Of a stretch of DNA of 5,234 bases, positions 1 to 5,234 are shown piece after piece; position 1 is the first letter of the stretch, and each line of letters starts with the position of its first letter. A model generated the notes under the pieces. That model was not told the origin of the DNA. It saw only the letters and a list, made by a program, of their open reading frames with translations, and made no database searches. This stretch comes from an uncultured bacterium (GTDB lineage: Bacteria > Bacillota > Clostridia > Christensenellales > Pumilibacteraceae). The translations under genes and the position numbers were made by a program. The stretch lies in the NCBI GenBank assembly GCA_949747725.1, contig CATKFJ010000163.1:1-5234 (forward strand), written 5' to 3'.

Positions 1-221
1 CAATGATAGATCTTTTTAAAAATACGAGCGTAAAAACGCCGCATAAGGTGTATATAGCGAGCGCGGACAGCGATCTTGCCGAGAATATGCTGGAAAAAGC
101 GCGGAACGCCCGTCCCGATTGCGATATAGAGATCGGGTGGATAGGTCCCGTCATCGGCGCGCATACAGGCTGCGGCGCAGTCGGTATCTCATTCGTTTCG
201 GATAAGCTTCGCGACGAATAA
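1..221 (+). CDS. DegV family protein, 3' part only (cut by window edge)
   Basis: This is the C-terminal 72 residues of a DegV-family protein; the gene continues to the left of the window, so the ATG at 3 is an internal methionine and not the start. DegV/FakB proteins bind a fatty acid and in Firmicutes can present it to the fatty-acid kinase FakA. The visible part carries the family's C-terminal signature GPVIGAHTG, whose histidine is the residue expected near the fatty-acid carboxylate, followed by GISFVSDK. It aligns with the end of the next gene: from RPDCD onward 25 of 36 residues are identical, and bases 147-166 match 1108-1127 exactly. The two are therefore tandem paralogues. The gene ends at TAA 219-221, and 82 bp without a convincing terminator separate it from the second copy, so co-transcription is likely. 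The family call is secure; the ligand is unknown. Confidence 0.93.
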   Translation, partial: MIDLFKNTSVKTPHKVYIASADSDLAENMLEKARNARPDCDIEIGWIGPVIGAHTGCGAVGISFVSDKLRDE

Positions 222-303
222 ATTTCTTTAACGAATAAAGCGGTCGGTTGTACGCCGCTGTATTACCCGACAAGTACAATAATCAATATATTACGGAGAA
301 AAA

Positions 304-1182
304 ATGAGTTTTATTCTTTCGACAGATACGTCATGCGATATCTTTCGCGCCGAGCTTAAGGCGCGCAACATCGAATATCGCCCGTTGATTTATACTATAG
401 ACGATGTTCCCAATTACGACGAGTGTTCCTGCGACGCCGATTATAAAGCGTTTTACGATCAGATCCGTGCAGGCAAAATGCCCACGACGTCGCAGATAAA
501 CATAATCGAACATGAGGAGTTTTTCGAGAGTTTGTTGAAAAAATACGACGGCGATTTAGTTCACCTTACGCTTTCGTCGGGGCTTTCGAGCACGTATGAA
601 AGCGCATGCAAAGCCGCCGAAACTGTAAATGCAAAGTACGGTAAACGCGTGTACGTTGTGGATTCGCTCGGCGCGACGGTAGTTGCACGTATTGTCGTGG
701 ATGAGGCGGAAAGACTGCGGAACAGCGGTGCGAGCGCAAAGGAGGCAGCCGAAAAGCTTGCCGAATACGCAAAACACGTCGTAGTGTGGTTTATGCCTAC
801 CGATCTTATGCACTTAAGGCGCGGCGGCAGAGTGTCGGGCGCAAGCGCAGTCATCGGCACGGCGCTCAATATTAAGCCCATACTTATTATAAACAAAGCG
901 GGCGGACTGTCCGTTGTCGCCAAAAAGATGGGCGTAAGCAAGGGTATGGCATACATGCTCGATAAATTCAAAGAGTTCAGCGCGCCCTGTACCGCAAACA
1001 GTAAAATTTACGTTCCTTCGGCGGACAGCGGCGAGCTCGGCGAGGAAATGCGCGATAAGGTAAAGGCTTTGCGCCCCGATTGCGACGTGGAAGTCGGCTG
1101 GGTCGGACCCGTCATCGGCGCGCATACGGGCGTCGGAATGTTCGGCGTGTCGTTCCTGTCCGATAAAGAAAGAGAACTGTAA
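304..1182 (+). CDS. DegV family protein (FakB-type fatty-acid-binding protein)
   Basis: A complete 292-residue DegV-family protein, the usual length for the family (about 280-290). Known members are cytosolic two-domain proteins that bury one fatty acid; FakB proteins hand it to the kinase FakA for phosphorylation before phospholipid synthesis. Motifs in order: STDTSCDI at residues 6-13, TTSQIN at 61-66, LSSGLSSTYESA at 90-101, VVDSLGAT at 118-125, LRRGGRVSGASAVIGTALNIKPIL at 171-194, and GPVIGAHTG at 268-276. T62, S92, R172/R173 and H274 sit where FakB proteins bind the carboxylate (alignment by eye). The start is ATG 304, with GGAG at 295-298 five bases upstream. It lies 82 bp after a paralogue on the same strand and ends before a bidirectional terminator. 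No FakA gene is in view, so involvement in exogenous fatty-acid use is inferred from the family alone, and which fatty acid it prefers cannot be read from sequence. Confidence 0.95.
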   Translation: MSFILSTDTSCDIFRAELKARNIEYRPLIYTIDDVPNYDECSCDADYKAFYDQIRAGKMPTTSQINIIEHEEFFESLLKKYDGDLVHLTLSSGLSSTYESACKAAETVNAKYGKRVYVVDSLGATVVARIVVDEAERLRNSGASAKEAAEKLAEYAKHVVVWFMPTDLMHLRRGGRVSGASAVIGTALNIKPILIINKAGGLSVVAKKMGVSKGMAYMLDKFKEFSAPCTANSKIYVPSADSGELGEEMRDKVKALRPDCDVEVGWVGPVIGAHTGVGMFGVSFLSDKEREL

Positions 1183-1206
1183 AGAAGAATTTACAACTTG
1201 TATAGC

Positions 1207-1243
1207 AAAAAGCAGCGAGTATATATTTCTCACTGCTTTTTTT
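1207..1243. terminator. Bidirectional intrinsic terminator between DegV gene and ridA
   Basis: Arms 1207-1219 and 1229-1241 form a 13-bp stem (AAAAAGCAGCGAG with CTCACTGCTTTTT) with one C-A mismatch and a 9-base loop. A run of seven T (1237-1243) follows on the plus strand, and the A-run at 1207-1211 supplies five T on the minus strand. It lies 24 bp after the DegV stop and 32 bp beyond the ridA stop, so it can end both convergent transcripts. Confidence 0.88.
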
Positions 1244-1275
1244 ATTTATATGTTGCGGTTTTAACTTGTCAAATT

Positions 1276-1668
1276 TTATAAACTGTTTTTAAGCCTTGCT
1301 ATAACTTCCACTTCGATCTTTGCGCCCTTGGGCAAAGCCGCTACTTGCACGCAACTGCGCGCCGGATACGGAGCAGTGAAATACTCGGCGTAAACGGAAT
1401 TGACGCACGCAAAGTCGTTTAGGTCGGTAAGGAAAACCGTCGTCTTTACAACGTCGGCAAAATCGAGGTTTGCCGCCTTAAGCACGCCGCGCACGTTCTT
1501 TAATGCTTGATGCGCTTGCGCCGCTATGTCGTCGCTTTCGATATTGCCCGTTTCGGGAACGATGGGGATTTGACCGGACGCATACAGCATTTTGCCTACG
1601 GCGATCGCCTGTGAGTACGGACCTATCGCCTGAGGTGCGTTTTCGGTGACTATTTGGGTTTTTTTCAT
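1276..1668 (-). CDS. ridA: RidA family reactive intermediate (enamine/imine) deaminase
   Basis: A 130-residue RidA/YjgF/YER057c/UK114 protein; E. coli RidA is 128. RidA is a cytosolic trimer that hydrolyses 2-aminoacrylate and other enamine/imine intermediates released by PLP enzymes such as threonine dehydratase, giving ketoacids and ammonia and protecting PLP enzymes. The sequence shows APQAIGPYSQA at residues 11-21, YASGQIP at 29-35, and the family signature PARSCVQVAALPKGAKIEVE at 102-121. R104 matches the catalytic arginine (R105 in E. coli) that binds the substrate carboxylate; Y18, S31, C106 and E119 also fall at conserved active-site positions, so the protein looks active and of the true RidA subgroup. 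The start ATG at 1668 has AGAGGA just upstream. It lies 17 bp after the gltX stop with no terminator between, so it is probably co-transcribed with gltX; the functional link between the two is not obvious. The product call is firm. Confidence 0.97.
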   Translation of the reverse strand: MKKTQIVTENAPQAIGPYSQAIAVGKMLYASGQIPIVPETGNIESDDIAAQAHQALKNVRGVLKAANLDFADVVKTTVFLTDLNDFACVNSVYAEYFTAPYPARSCVQVAALPKGAKIEVEVIARLKNSL

Positions 1669-1685
1669 GGTATCCTCTTAAGGTA

Positions 1686-3095
1686 TTATTTAAGACGGTC
1701 TTTAACTGCTTTAAGCCGCCGCAAAGCTTCGTTCTTGCCGAACAGCTTTACCATTTCTTCGCCGCCGCCGGGAGTGGCTGCCGCACCTGTCAAAGCAATG
1801 CGGTATATCCAAAGCACCTGACCTTTTTTGAGTCCGCGATCTACCGCCAACGTTTCGAGCGCGGCGCCGAGATCGGCGCTTTCGGTCGCCTTAATGCAGT
1901 CGTCGATAAGCGATTTAGCCATTGCCCGATCGGTCTTCCATTTTTTGTTGACAAACAGTTCGAGATCGAAGTTATCGAATGCGTCGAGGAATGCCGCGCG
2001 CTCCTTTATGTCCGCCAAAACTTCGCAACGCGATTGAAGCAGTTCGGAAAGATATTTATAGTCTATGTTTTTATCGGGATAATATTCGGCGTAGTACGGC
2101 TGTGCCGCGTTATGGAATTCTTCCGCGCTCAGTTCTTTGATGTACAGCGAATTGAGCCAACGCATTTTGGTTTCGTCGAATATTGACGAGGATTTTTGCA
2201 ATCCGTCTATAGAGAAACTGTTTATAAGCTCCGCCATTGACATTTTTTCGCAGTTGTTTTTGGGGTTCCAGCCGAGCAACGCTATATAATTGACAATGGC
2301 GTGGGGCAGAAAACCTTTCTTTAAAAAGTCCTCGAATCCGGCGTCGCCGTCGCGCTTACTGAGCTTGTGCTGACTGTCGCGCATTATCGGTTGAAGGTGG
2401 ATGTATACGGGCCGCTCCCAACCGAGCGCGTCGTACAGAAGATTGTACTTGGGCGTCGACATAAGATATTCCACGCCGCGAATACAGTGAGTAATGCCCA
2501 TAAGATGATCGTCTATGACGTTGGCGAAGTTGTACGTAGGCATGCCGTCCGACTTGATAAGGATATTATCCTCCAAGTCCTTATAGTCCACGGTAACGTC
2601 GCCGAAAACTTCGTCATGGTATGTGTGCGTGCCTGTTTCGGGAATGTTTTGACGTATAACGTACGGTTCGCCGCGCGCTATGCGATCTTGTATTTCCGTT
2701 TCGGACAAGTGCAGGCAGTGTTTATCGTACTTCGTTGCGCCTTTTTCGTGTATTTCGGCAAGCCGATCTTTTGAGCAGAAACAGTAATATGCGTCGCCGC
2801 TCTTTATAAGCTGCGCAGCGTATTTGAGATATATGTCCTTGCGCTCGGACTGAACGTACGGACCGTGATCGCCGCCGACGATAGGACCTTCGTCGTAGTT
2901 GATCCCGGCTTTGTTCAGCGCCGAAATAATTATATCCACCGCGCCGTCGACTTCTCTGGTCTGATCGGTGTCTTCTATGCGCAATATAAATTTGCCGTTA
3001 TGCTTTTTTGCAAAAAGGTAGGCATAGAGCGCGGTGCGCAGACCGCCTATGTGTAAATATCCGGTGGGGCTGGGGGCAAATCTTGTTCTAACCAT
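1686..3095 (-). CDS. gltX: Glutamyl-tRNA synthetase (class I aminoacyl-tRNA synthetase)
   Basis: A 469-residue GluRS, the normal bacterial length. It activates glutamate with ATP and loads it on tRNA-Glu; GluRS usually needs the tRNA for activation. The N-terminal Rossmann fold opens with TRFAPSPTGYLHIGGLRTA, with the HIGH-type motif at residues 15-18. The KMSKS counterpart is KLSKR at 244-248. A zinc-site pattern C105-x-C107...C127-x-H129 matches the E. coli ligands C98, C100, C125 and H127. The C-terminal part from about residue 310 is the helical anticodon-binding region. The reading frame stays open upstream to 3737, but translation starts at ATG 3095: the canonical MVRTRFAPSPTG N-terminus begins there, and AAGGAG lies 8 bases upstream. 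The extra codons are antisense to the dipeptidase. Many Gram-positive bacteria use one GluRS to charge both tRNA-Glu and tRNA-Gln (later amidated by GatCAB); whether this enzyme does so cannot be decided here. It is the first gene of a probable gltX-ridA operon. Confidence 0.98.
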   Translation of the reverse strand: MVRTRFAPSPTGYLHIGGLRTALYAYLFAKKHNGKFILRIEDTDQTREVDGAVDIIISALNKAGINYDEGPIVGGDHGPYVQSERKDIYLKYAAQLIKSGDAYYCFCSKDRLAEIHEKGATKYDKHCLHLSETEIQDRIARGEPYVIRQNIPETGTHTYHDEVFGDVTVDYKDLEDNILIKSDGMPTYNFANVIDDHLMGITHCIRGVEYLMSTPKYNLLYDALGWERPVYIHLQPIMRDSQHKLSKRDGDAGFEDFLKKGFLPHAIVNYIALLGWNPKNNCEKMSMAELINSFSIDGLQKSSSIFDETKMRWLNSLYIKELSAEEFHNAAQPYYAEYYPDKNIDYKYLSELLQSRCEVLADIKERAAFLDAFDNFDLELFVNKKWKTDRAMAKSLIDDCIKATESADLGAALETLAVDRGLKKGQVLWIYRIALTGAAATPGGGEEMVKLFGKNEALRRLKAVKDRLK

Positions 3096-3103
3096 GTATT
3101 CTT

Positions 3104-3109
3104 CTCCTT
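3104..3109 (-). promoter_or_regulatory. Ribosome binding site that fixes the gltX start
   Basis: The minus strand reads AAGGAG here, 8 bases before ATG 3095. This, together with the family N-terminus that begins at that codon, rules out the much longer upstream open frame. Its last two bases overlap the -35 box of the opposite-strand dipeptidase promoter. Confidence 0.9.
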
Positions 3110-3137
3110 GACAATTCAAATTGTACAATGGTATAAT
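3108..3137 (+). promoter_or_regulatory. Consensus sigma-A promoter for the dipeptidase gene
   Basis: A perfect -35 TTGACA (3108-3113), 18-bp spacer, perfect -10 TATAAT (3132-3137) and an extended -10 TG at 3129-3130. Transcription should begin near 3144, giving a leader of about 48 bases that ends in AAAAGGA (3178-3184), 7 bases before ATG 3192. So strong a match suggests high basal activity unless repressed. Confidence 0.85.
3111..3124. repeat. Inverted repeat inside the dipeptidase promoter spacer (possible operator)
   Basis: ACAATT-CA-AATTGT is a 6-bp perfect inverted repeat with a 2-base centre. It covers the end of the -35 box and the start of the spacer, and it overlaps a second 10-bp palindrome, ATTGTACAAT (3120-3129), that reaches the extended -10. 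The shape recalls MarR/OhrR-type operators (TACAATT-A-AATTGTA in Bacillus), although the centre is 2 bases instead of 1. A regulator role is inference; the region is AT-rich, which makes chance palindromes more likely. Confidence 0.4.
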
Positions 3138-3146
3138 ATCTTTAAT

Positions 3147-3175
3147 ATTATAGATTTTCCTATCGGAAAACGCAA
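3147..3175 (-). promoter_or_regulatory. Probable promoter for gltX-ridA
   Basis: On the minus strand a perfect -10 TATAAT (3152-3147) lies 17 bp after a weak -35 TTGCGT (3175-3170, three of six consensus bases). The expected start is near 3140, giving a leader of about 45 bases. The elements lie inside the transcribed leader of the dipeptidase, and the dipeptidase promoter lies inside this leader. No T-box or riboswitch fits in the leader. Confidence 0.6.
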
Positions 3176-3191
3176 GTAAAAGGATATCGAA

Positions 3192-4604
3192 ATGAACGAA
3201 AACCTTACAAAAAACATTCTCGACGACCTCGCCGAGATAATAGCTATACCCAGCGTATATACAACGCCCGAACCGCATGCGCCGTACGGCAAGCCCTGCC
3301 GCGCCGCGCTCGATTGGTTTGTAAGCAAAGCGCGCGGTTACGGGCTGAAAGCGGATATAATCGCAGACGCGTGCGCATACGCCGAAACGGGCGAGGGCAA
3401 GGAGTGTATCGGGATTTTGGCGCATCTCGACGTTGTGCCTGTCGGCAACGGTTGGGCGACGGATCCGTTTAAAATGGTCGAGGAAAACGGTAAGGTCTAC
3501 GGCAGAGGCGTGGGCGACGATAAAGGTTCGGCGGTAGTGTGCTTGCACGTGCTTAAAACGCTTGCCGAGCAAAAGAAAAAGCTCAAACGCAGAGTGCGGC
3601 TTATCGTCGGCACGGACGAGGAGCGCGGCAGTTCGTGCATTCGCGCGTACCTTAAAAACGGCGGCGAAGTTCCCGTTATGTCGTTCGTTCCCGATTCCGA
3701 ATTCCCCATCATAAACAGCGAAAAGGGCATCACGCACATTGTTTTCAAGTTCGAGGACAAGGCGCTTACAAACAACGTATCGTATATCGACGGCGCGGCT
3801 TGCGCGAATGCCGTTCCCGACAAGTCGAGCATAAAAATCGTTAAGGACAGTCCGTTGTATAACGCGGTATGTAAGGCGTGCGGCGGCAAGCCGACGTCAG
3901 ATCTGTTTAAGACCGCGCCGCTTGCCGAGCATATAGTGTCGAGCGGCAACGGATTTACCGATTACGAGATAGTAAACGCCGGAGATATAACATTGACCGC
4001 GCTCGGTACCGCGGAGCATGCGTCCACGCCCGAAAAAGGCGATAACGCGCTTTGGAAAACTTTGGGGATTCTTGCCGCGCTCAACGGCGCGATAGGCTCT
4101 AAATATATAGAAAGCATTTACGACAATATGTGTACGGTGCTTGCTACCGAGAAACTCGGTATTTATGTAAACGACGAAAAGAGCGGCGATACTACAATGT
4201 GCATGTCGCAGGCGTGGATAGACGGCGATACGCTTTGCATAATGACGGACTACCGTTTGCCGCTCGGTCAGACCGCCGAGGACGTTAAAAACGCGGTGTG
4301 CGCCAAGCTCGGTTGCACTGCGGAAATAACGTCGTACGCGAAGAACCTTTACATTCCCGAGGACGCGCCGCTTATAAAAACGTTACTCGGTATATACAGA
4401 CGTTTGACGGGCGATATGACGCCGCCTATCAAGTCGGGCGGCGGAACTTACGCGCGCGAACTGCCCAATGCCGTTGCGTTCGGTTGCACTCCGCTCGATA
4501 TAGACATAAACATGCACCGTGCCGACGAGAATTTCCCCGTCGCGCAGTTGGTAAAGAACTACGAAATATATCTTGCGGCGGCAAGCGAATTGGCGGATCT
4601 TTAA
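3192..4604 (+). CDS. pepV: M20 family metallopeptidase, PepV/Sapep-like dipeptidase
   Basis: A 470-residue M20 metallopeptidase of the PepV/Sapep type; Lactobacillus PepV has the same size. These cytosolic two-zinc (or manganese) enzymes hydrolyse dipeptides with an unblocked N-terminus in the last step of peptide use. All expected metal and catalytic residues are visible: H78 and D80 in AHLDVVP, D109 in GDDKG (bridging metal ligand), E143 (general base) and E144 in TDEERGS, D168 in PDSEFPIINSEKG, and H442 in MHRADE. The lid/dimer-like domain between about 180 and 380 supplies N206 (ANAVPD), H276 (EHASTPEKGDN) and R355 (TDYRLP), matching PepV residues that hold the substrate; GGGTYAR lies at 416-422. 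The enzyme looks intact. The start ATG 3192 has AAAAGGA 7 bases upstream and follows a consensus promoter. It diverges from gltX and is followed 76 bp later by thioredoxin without a strong terminator, so some read-through is likely. Exact substrate, and PepV versus Sapep naming, remain uncertain. Confidence 0.95.
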   Translation: MNENLTKNILDDLAEIIAIPSVYTTPEPHAPYGKPCRAALDWFVSKARGYGLKADIIADACAYAETGEGKECIGILAHLDVVPVGNGWATDPFKMVEENGKVYGRGVGDDKGSAVVCLHVLKTLAEQKKKLKRRVRLIVGTDEERGSSCIRAYLKNGGEVPVMSFVPDSEFPIINSEKGITHIVFKFEDKALTNNVSYIDGAACANAVPDKSSIKIVKDSPLYNAVCKACGGKPTSDLFKTAPLAEHIVSSGNGFTDYEIVNAGDITLTALGTAEHASTPEKGDNALWKTLGILAALNGAIGSKYIESIYDNMCTVLATEKLGIYVNDEKSGDTTMCMSQAWIDGDTLCIMTDYRLPLGQTAEDVKNAVCAKLGCTAEITSYAKNLYIPEDAPLIKTLLGIYRRLTGDMTPPIKSGGGTYARELPNAVAFGCTPLDIDINMHRADENFPVAQLVKNYEIYLAAASELADL

Positions 4605-4630
4605 CCGAATCGCCGCATAGCTGTCAACTG

Positions 4631-4644
4631 TTCGGAATTCCGAA
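4631..4644. repeat. Perfect 14-bp palindrome upstream of the thioredoxin gene
   Basis: TTCGGAATTCCGAA is exactly self-complementary over 14 bases and lies 36 bp before the thioredoxin ATG. As RNA it could only form a 5-bp stem with an AATT loop followed by TAAATTATT, a poor terminator. A weak promoter-like pair flanks it: CTGTCA (4621-4626) and TAAATT (4645-4650), each four of six consensus bases, separated by 18 bp. If that promoter is real, the palindrome fills its spacer as an operator would. The palindrome is seen directly; both functions are inference. Confidence 0.45.
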
Positions 4645-4680
4645 TAAATTATTGCACATACTATAAAAAAGGAGAATATC

Positions 4681-4983
4681 ATGATAAAACTCAATCCCAC
4701 AATGGACGAATTTAACGAAATAACCGCAACGGGCAAAACGCTTGTTGATTTTTGGGCGAGCTGGTGCGGACCTTGCCGCATGCAAGCGCCGATAGTGGAA
4801 AAGCTTGCCGAAACGACTGATGTAAAAGTAATTAAGATAGACGTAGACGCCGACGATACGCTGTCTATGGATTTTCAGGTCAGCAGTATACCCACGCTCG
4901 TGCTTTTCGAGGACGGGGTAGTGGTGGAAAAGTTTATCGGGCTTACCGATATCGACGAAATTAAAAAAGCGTTCGGCATATAA
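4681..4983 (+). CDS. trxA: Thioredoxin
   Basis: A complete 100-residue single-domain thioredoxin, slightly shorter than E. coli TrxA (about 108). It reduces protein disulfides in the cytosol and is recycled by thioredoxin reductase. The active site is WCGPC at residues 28-32 inside LVDFWASWCGPCRM. D23 matches the buried aspartate (D26 of E. coli), K52 its partner lysine (K57), P71 in SSIPTLVLF is the cis-proline, and G79 and G87 sit at the usual conserved glycines. There is no signal peptide or membrane segment. The start ATG 4681 has AAGGAG (4669-4674) 6 bases upstream. It follows the dipeptidase on the same strand after 76 bp and ends 27 bp before a strong hairpin. It may be expressed from the dipeptidase promoter or from a weak local promoter. 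Genomes of this kind often carry several thioredoxins, so the symbol denotes the family; no reductase gene is in view. Confidence 0.95.
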   Translation: MIKLNPTMDEFNEITATGKTLVDFWASWCGPCRMQAPIVEKLAETTDVKVIKIDVDADDTLSMDFQVSSIPTLVLFEDGVVVEKFIGLTDIDEIKKAFGI

Positions 4984-4993
4984 ACGCGCGATT

Positions 4994-5234
4994 TTAATGA
5001 TAACAATTAAAAAACCGTCCGTTTCGAATATCGGAACGGACGGTTTTGGCGTTATCCAAGCCCCATTGCTTATCGTAATAGTCGTCATGTGACGATATAC
5101 TTAGCAAAGGACTGTAAACAGGGGATGCTGATTCTATCCCGTCACGTGCAGATAAAGTTTTAATAGCTTTTATAACGTTCTTTTTGCTTTTCTTATCTAA
5201 TGTAATTTTCAGAAGACGTTTATAATCTTCAAAG
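4994..5234 (-). pseudogene. S8 (subtilisin-like) serine peptidase, truncated remnant, 5' end outside window
   Basis: An open minus-strand frame enters from the right edge (first full codon at 5233) and runs 79 codons to TAA at 4996-4994. Its first 61 residues (5233-5051) resemble the junction between the prodomain and the mature enzyme in clostridial S8 peptidases. LLKITLDKKSKKNVIKAIKTL and DGIESASPVY look like the last strand-helix-strand of an inhibitor-type prodomain; DDYYDKQWGLDN (residues 50-61) looks like the NDPYY-QWGL-I start of the subtilisin domain. The likeness then stops: the remaining codons are the thioredoxin terminator hairpin read in frame, followed by stop. No catalytic Asp, His or Ser region exists, and the thioredoxin gene occupies the space a catalytic domain would need. 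G+C here is about 35% against about 47% in the thioredoxin gene, which suggests a different origin. Family assignment is from recalled motifs only. Alternatives are a short unrelated protein or a contig misjoin near 5050. Confidence 0.6.
5011..5047. terminator. Strong hairpin terminator after the thioredoxin gene
   Basis: Arms 5011-5026 and 5032-5047 pair over 16 bp (AAAACCGTCCGTTTCG with CGGAACGGACGGTTTT) with one U-G wobble and a 5-base AATAT loop. On the plus strand only four T follow. On the minus strand the tail is TTTTTTAATTGTT, so termination should be at least as good for transcripts arriving from the right as for the thioredoxin transcript. Confidence 0.88.

Noticed and set aside
222..303. 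Possible promoter or hairpin between the two DegV genes (TACAAT 275-280; AGCGG 239-243 with CCGCT 255-259)
   Set aside because: No -35 box at a usable distance, and the 5-bp hairpin with an 11-base loop has no T-run; simple co-transcription is more likely.
3096..3737. Open minus-strand extension of gltX by 214 codons
   Set aside because: It is antisense to the conserved dipeptidase, crosses the promoter region, and precedes the canonical GluRS N-terminus, which has its own ribosome site at 3104-3109.
3497..3949. 150-codon minus-strand frame inside the dipeptidase
   Set aside because: It is a shadow frame opposite conserved M20 motifs, with no ribosome site and no recognisable domain.
4585..4613. 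Stem-loop around the dipeptidase stop codon (GCGAATTGG with CCGAATCGC)
   Set aside because: It has one mismatch, an 11-base loop and no following T-run, so it is not a credible terminator.
4598..4629. Minus-strand TTGACA (from 4629) as a promoter against the dipeptidase
   Set aside because: The -10 position 17 bp away reads TTAAAG, only three of six consensus bases, and no gene lies downstream on that strand.
5022..5036. Similarity of the terminator loop region (TTTCGAATATCGGAA) to the palindrome at 4631-4644, as if trx were flanked by repeats
   Set aside because: The match is imperfect and one copy is explained by hairpin pairing; no longer repeat or target duplication is seen.
4624..5088. 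154-codon minus-strand frame opposite thioredoxin
   Set aside because: It runs antisense to the whole thioredoxin gene and through the terminator; its start region is the out-of-frame reading of the S8-like segment.

Overview
The window reads like ordinary chromosome from a Gram-positive, probably clostridial (Bacillota) bacterium, perhaps an uncultured gut lineage. The reasons are strong AGGAG-type ribosome sites, a vegetative TTGACA/TATAAT promoter, tandem DegV/FakB-type lipid-binding proteins, a PepV-like M20 dipeptidase, and a remnant that resembles the S8 peptidases common in such genomes. This placement is inference; there is no rRNA or other phylogenetic marker. Base composition is moderate (the thioredoxin gene is about 47% G+C) except at the extreme right, which falls to about 35%.

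Layout, left to right. The 3' end of one DegV-family gene runs in from the left edge (1-221, +), followed by a complete DegV paralogue (304-1182, +). A bidirectional terminator (1207-1243) separates these from a convergent minus-strand pair read right to left: gltX (glutamyl-tRNA synthetase, 3095-1686), then ridA (enamine/imine deaminase, 1668-1276) only 17 bp downstream. gltX and the plus-strand PepV-like dipeptidase (3192-4604) diverge from a compact 96-bp region. That region holds a near-perfect sigma-A promoter for the dipeptidase and a facing promoter for gltX, so the two promoters interlock. After the dipeptidase comes a small thioredoxin gene (4681-4983, +), and then a long hairpin terminator (5011-5047).

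The least ordinary part is the right end. On the minus strand an open frame enters from the right edge. It carries an S8-peptidase-like prodomain tail and the beginning of the mature protease (a YYDKQWGLDN motif), then runs straight into the thioredoxin-side terminator and stops. The catalytic domain is absent and there is no room for it, so this looks like a 3'-truncated, probably foreign gene remnant.

Functionally the genes are housekeeping: fatty-acid binding (DegV/FakB), glutamate charging of tRNA, removal of reactive enamines, dipeptide hydrolysis and thiol-disulfide exchange. I see no CRISPR array, tRNA, rRNA, insertion sequence or recognisable defence system, and no convincing sign of a new multi-gene system. 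The points worth a second look are the interlocked promoters with an embedded inverted repeat, the 14-bp perfect palindrome before the thioredoxin gene, the DegV tandem pair, and the truncated protease.
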